A stretch of 9,288 nucleotides of DNA from Syntrophomonadaceae bacterium (lineage in GTDB: Bacteria; Bacillota; Syntrophomonadia; Syntrophomonadales; Syntrophomonadaceae), in the NCBI GenBank assembly GCA_012798055.1, contig JAAZOA010000298.1, forward strand, positions 1 to 9,288, read 5' to 3'. Below the pieces are notes generated by a model. That model did no database searches, was not told the origin of the DNA, and saw only the letters and a list, made by a program, of their open reading frames with translations. Below are positions 6,752-9,288 of the stretch, piece after piece (within the stretch, counting starts at the first letter, position 1; the number at the start of each line of letters is the position of its first letter). A program made the position numbers and the translations under genes.

Positions 6752-6841
6752 GCTCCTTTCCACAATGGGAGGCTAATCCGTTTCCAGGTTAACCCGATGG
6801 TTTGCTGTCATAGCCTCAGCTTTAGACAGAAAACTCGGAGC
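6752..6841 (-). promoter_or_regulatory. Moco/Tuco-family (molybdenum or tungsten cofactor) riboswitch-like leader of the fdh operon
   Basis: On the minus strand the leader shows GGCTATGACA (6806-6815), TAGCCTCCC (6767-6775) and TGGAAAGGAG (6753-6762). From memory, the E. coli moaA leader, the founding Moco RNA, has GGCCGTGACA, CGCCTCCC and TGGAAAGG in the same order. A closing stem GCTCC (6837-6841) with GGAGC (6752-6756) fits P1. GGTTAA (6787-6792) pairs with TTAGCC around a stem capped by a GAAA loop, fitting the tetraloop helix. Between GACA and the next helix there are only a few bases, so the P3 hairpin of E. coli-type Moco RNAs is missing; such RNAs were proposed to sense tungsten cofactor. 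Its position before a W/Mo enzyme operon agrees. Not checked against a covariance model. Confidence 0.72.
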
Positions 6842-6846
6842 GAATA

Positions 6847-6875
6847 ATTGTATTGATCAGGTGCTGCTTCCATAA
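6847..6875 (-). promoter_or_regulatory. Weak candidate promoter for the nuoE-nuoF-fdhA-fdhE operon
   Basis: TACAAT (6847-6852, minus strand) would be the -10 box and TTATGG (6870-6875) a poor -35 box at a 17-base spacing. It lies between the terminator of the preceding operon and the aptamer, and would start transcription at about 6840, right at the P1 strand. The location is better evidence than the hexamers. Confidence 0.35.
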
Positions 6876-6891
6876 TAAGTTAAATGGCAGC

Positions 6892-6930
6892 AAAAAACTT
6901 ACCAATTGTTTATAATTCAATATTGGCAAG
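6892..6930 (-). terminator. Intrinsic terminator after the deaminase gene
   Basis: On the minus strand CTTGCCAAT (6922-6930) pairs with ATTGGTAAG (6898-6906), nine pairs with one G-U; an inner ATTG/CAAT pairing is possible as an alternative. Six U residues (6892-6897) follow directly. It lies 116 bases past the deaminase stop and just before the fdh operon leader, separating the two units. I see nothing else in 6931-7045 beyond short AT-rich repeats. Confidence 0.75.
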
Positions 6931-7045
6931 GCCGTTCCTCCCCGCTCGCAGCCTCTATATCCAAAGGTTATTTCTAGTATAAAGTATACAAGGGATATAC
7001 CCGCAGGTCGGTTTATAGACTGGATAAATTATCTGCTGCCAAAGA

Positions 7046-8329
7046 TTACCTAGATACTAGCCGAGCCGCGGCTAGCTGGGCCTGGTGGAGTATCTCCGCT
7101 TCATCGAGGGTAGTCAAAATGCGTTCCTGCATTATTATTTGACCATCGACAATAACTGTGTCCACATCTGCGGCTTGTCCTGAGTAAACCAGATTGGCAA
7201 TAAGATCGTGATGGGGAATAAAGTGGGCTGAGTCTTTCCTGATTAAAATTAGGTCAGCTTTTTTACCCGGCGCTATCTGCCCTACATCCTCCAGTCCCAG
7301 GGCCCGGGCCCCATTGCTGGTGGCCATTTGTAGTGCCTGGTAAGCTGGGAGCACAGTTGGATCCCCGGTGCTGACTTTGTGCAAGAGGGCACAAGTGCGC
7401 ATTTCCTGCAGCATATCCAGGTTATTGTTGCTGGATGCCCCATCTGTACCCAGCGCAACTGTGATGCCCCGTGACAGCATCTGGGGGACAGGGGCGATCC
7501 CACTGGCCAATTTCATGTTGCTCTCCGGATTATGAGCCACTGCTACTTCTGCATCAGCTAAAATAGCTATATCTTCATCGCTCAAATGCACACAATGGGC
7601 AGCCAATACCGGATACCGGTAAATACCCTGGGATTCCAGGTGGGCTACCGGGCTCTTGCCATACATCTTCTGGCTTTCCGCCACTTCCCCGGCGGTTTCG
7701 GCCAGGTGGATGTGGAGCCCCACTTTCAATTCATCGGCTAAAGCCATCACTTTCTCCAGGTATTCAGGCGGGCAGGTATAGGGGGCGTGTGGTCCCAGCA
7801 TGATTTTAATGCGGCCCTCGCCTGCACCCTGCCAATTCCTCACCAGGTCCCGGCTTTCACTAATTGCAATGTCACTTCCGGGGCCAAAACCGATCATTCC
7901 CCTGGACAGTACGGCCTTTATGCCTGACTTGAGGACAGCTCGGGCCACATCTTCCATGAAGAAGTACATGTCCATAAAACATGTAGTGCCCGATTTGATC
8001 ATCTCCACCAAGGCCAACATTGTGCCCCAATACACGAATTCTCCGGTTAGCTTAGCTTCCAGCGGCCATATCTTCTGTTCCAGCCACTCCATGAGAGGCA
8101 GATCATCAGCATAGCCCCGGAAAAGGGTCATGGCTGCATGGGTGTGGGTGTTTATGAATCCCGGAACCGCTAGCAAATCACTGGCATCCAGTATCTGGTC
8201 GTAGCGTCCTGGCGGGGCGTTTCCCTCCCCCATAGCTGTTATCCGGCTCCCTTCGATCAGGATGTACCCTTTTGAAATGCAATAATCGAAATCCGTCATA
8301 GGTATTATGCTCGCATTATGGATCAGCAT
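7046..8329 (-). CDS. mtaD: 5'-methylthioadenosine / S-adenosylhomocysteine / 5'-deoxyadenosine deaminase (amidohydrolase)
   Basis: The enzyme would deaminate the adenine of MTA, SAH or 5'-deoxyadenosine to the inosine form, a cytoplasmic salvage step. The product from the chosen start has 427 residues, the usual length for MtaD/DadD. Zinc-site residues are visible: His62 and His64 (INTHTHAAM), His208 with catalytic Glu211 (HIHLAET), His245 (AAHCVH) and Asp296 (GTDGASSNN). HNPESNMKLASG at 266-277 is also typical of this adenosine-analogue group. I preferred the ATG at 8327-8329, because relatives begin MLIxNASI; a TTG two codons earlier is closer to a G-rich ribosome site, and the frame extends to a TTG at 8380 without one. 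It follows the aldolase by 54 bases. Gene symbol is by family; substrate preference cannot be read from sequence alone. Confidence 0.87.
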   Translation of the reverse strand: MLIHNASIIPMTDFDYCISKGYILIEGSRITAMGEGNAPPGRYDQILDASDLLAVPGFINTHTHAAMTLFRGYADDLPLMEWLEQKIWPLEAKLTGEFVYWGTMLALVEMIKSGTTCFMDMYFFMEDVARAVLKSGIKAVLSRGMIGFGPGSDIAISESRDLVRNWQGAGEGRIKIMLGPHAPYTCPPEYLEKVMALADELKVGLHIHLAETAGEVAESQKMYGKSPVAHLESQGIYRYPVLAAHCVHLSDEDIAILADAEVAVAHNPESNMKLASGIAPVPQMLSRGITVALGTDGASSNNNLDMLQEMRTCALLHKVSTGDPTVLPAYQALQMATSNGARALGLEDVGQIAPGKKADLILIRKDSAHFIPHHDLIANLVYSGQAADVDTVIVDGQIIMQERILTTLDEAEILHQAQLAAARLVSR

Positions 8330-8383
8330 ATTCAAAGGATTTTCCCCCTCTCCTTCAATATTTCCCCCATAAATTTTCAAGGG

Positions 8384-9043
8384 TTACTTGCTTGATGGTT
8401 TTTTTTGCCCATATTTTAGGTATCCCTGGTGTAATATAGCGATTTCCTCGGGCGTTAGGGAATATGCTCCCCCCAACATCCTGGCTAAGAGTGTTTCTCT
8501 TGCAGTTTCCTCGGCAATCTGGCATACCCGCAAGGCCTCCTGCAGATTCGTGCCCGTCCCCACCAGGCCATGGTTGGCCAGCAGAACCGCTTTGCCCAAT
8601 CCCAGGGTGTCAGCCGCCAGCTCCGCCACTCTGCGAGAACCGGCCAGGGCATATGGTGCCGTCTGAATCGGGTGCCCTATTACCTGGGCGGTTTCTTCCA
8701 TTATTACCGGTATGCTCTGCCGTGCCACTGCAAAGGCGGTGGCAAAACTGCTGTGCACATGCACGATGGCAAGCAGATCTGGCCTCCGTCGATAAATAGC
8801 CAAATGGAGGGGCAGCTCACTGGAGGGCTTCCAGTTCCCCTCCACCTGCTGCCCCTCCATATCCATTAGAACAATATCTTCAGCTTCCATAGACTGATAG
8901 TCCATCCCGCTGGGGGTGATCAAGACAAGTGGTTGTCCGGCAATCTTTAAGCTCACATTGCCCCAGGTACCGATGACCAAACCAGCTCGATATATTTGCC
9001 GGGCTGTGTCCACAACCATCTTTCTCTCTGGGCCGAATCTCAT
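8384..9043 (-). CDS. Class II aldolase/adducin-family protein (FucA/AraD type), probably for a 5-methylthio- or 5-deoxy-ribulose-1-phosphate
   Basis: The product has 219 residues, standard for L-fuculose-phosphate aldolase relatives. Motifs in order: GTWGNVSLK (25-33) and TPSG (43-46) for phosphate binding, KPSSELPLH (72-80) with the likely catalytic Glu76, HVH (His95, His97) and ANHG (His158) as zinc ligands. The closely related dehydratase MtnB shares this fold, so family alone does not fix the reaction. The stop of mtnA and the start of this gene are one base apart (TGA, A, ATG), and a deaminase follows. In this context I infer cleavage of the MtnA product into DHAP and a 2-carbon aldehyde, as in the DHAP shunt for MTA and 5'-deoxyadenosine. 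MtnB activity or fuculose metabolism remain alternatives. Confidence 0.82.
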   Translation of the reverse strand: MRFGPERKMVVDTARQIYRAGLVIGTWGNVSLKIAGQPLVLITPSGMDYQSMEAEDIVLMDMEGQQVEGNWKPSSELPLHLAIYRRRPDLLAIVHVHSSFATAFAVARQSIPVIMEETAQVIGHPIQTAPYALAGSRRVAELAADTLGLGKAVLLANHGLVGTGTNLQEALRVCQIAEETARETLLARMLGGAYSLTPEEIAILHQGYLKYGQKKPSSK

Positions 9044-9044
9044 T

Positions 9045-9288
9045 TCAGCTTTTCCCCCTTCCGATTTCCTGCAGGACCTGGCTGTAGGGAGCTCTCACCG
9101 CTCCGACTTCGGTAATTATTGCAGTTATGAGTTCTGCAGGAGTAACATCAAAGGCAGGGTTATATACCTTGGCTTCAGGCAAAGTAACATATTTCCCGGC
9201 TATCTGTTTTACTTCTTCCGGATCACGTTCCTCGATCGGGATGTTATTACCCGCCGGGACCTTTAGGTCAATGGTGGACAGAGGAGCA
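9045..9288 (-). CDS. mtnA: 3' end of mtnA, S-methyl-5-thioribose-1-phosphate isomerase (partial)
   Basis: The last 80 codons are present, in frame from 9287 to the TGA at 9045-9047; the start lies outside the window. MtnA isomerises 5-methylthioribose-1-phosphate to the ribulose-1-phosphate, and related enzymes also accept the 5-deoxy analogue. The segments STIDLKVPAG, NIPIEERDPEEV, and VYNPAFDVTPAELITAIITE are highly characteristic of the MtnA C-terminus. IF2B-alpha-type relatives are less likely because of this exact match of motifs. It is tightly coupled to the following aldolase gene, with only one base between them. Confidence 0.92.
   Translation of the reverse strand, partial: APLSTIDLKVPAGNNIPIEERDPEEVKQIAGKYVTLPEAKVYNPAFDVTPAELITAIITEVGAVRAPYSQVLQEIGRGKS

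Noticed and set aside
6862..6892. TGCTGC / GCAGCA inverted repeat between the terminator and the riboswitch-like leader
   Set aside because: A six-base stem with a loop of about 19 bases, overlapping the candidate promoter; too weak to call an operator.

Overview
The window looks like a chromosomal segment from an anaerobic, acetogen-like or syntrophic member of the Clostridia (Bacillota), possibly a Syntrophomonas or Moorella relative. The evidence is strong AGGAGG-type ribosome sites, some TTG/GTG starts, U-tract terminators, a diaphorase-linked formate dehydrogenase with a NuoG-like N-terminus, YedF and DUF1858 proteins, and a tungsten/molybdenum-cofactor-type leader RNA. The species is an inference from gene content only. 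Every gene I can support is on the minus strand, so transcription runs from high to low coordinates. I found no mobile element, CRISPR array, tRNA or rRNA.

Right part (9288 to 7046): the 3' end of mtnA (methylthioribose-1-phosphate isomerase), a class II aldolase of the FucA/AraD type, and an MTA/SAH/5'-deoxyadenosine deaminase of the amidohydrolase superfamily. Together they suggest salvage of the SAM by-products 5'-methylthioadenosine and/or 5'-deoxyadenosine, ending in aldol cleavage to DHAP and a small aldehyde. The unit ends at a clear intrinsic terminator (6892-6930).

Middle part (about 6880 to 1141): a formate dehydrogenase operon. After a weak candidate promoter comes a leader that resembles the Moco/Tuco riboswitch family (6752-6841), then nuoE, nuoF, fdhA and fdhE, closed by a terminator at 1141-1172. 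NuoE and NuoF form the FMN/NAD(P) diaphorase module, FdhA is the W/Mo-bis-pterin catalytic subunit with a NuoG-like iron-sulfur N-terminus, and FdhE is the maturation protein. The fdhA frame is interrupted at codon 158 by a TAG (4382-4384) where a conserved Glu is expected. The two halves are in the same frame and together match a full-length FdhA of about 899 residues. The catalytic position is Cys (codon 354), not selenocysteine.

Left part (about 1140 to 1): an AT-rich intergenic stretch with an imperfect dyad, then a 70-residue DUF1858 protein, the sulfurtransferase-like YedF, and the first 11 codons of another gene, apparently one operon.

The points most worth a second look are the in-frame amber codon in fdhA, the cofactor-riboswitch-like leader that appears to lack the P3 hairpin (a form proposed to sense tungsten cofactor), and the compact mtnA-aldolase-deaminase cassette. 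I do not see a wholly unknown multi-gene system.
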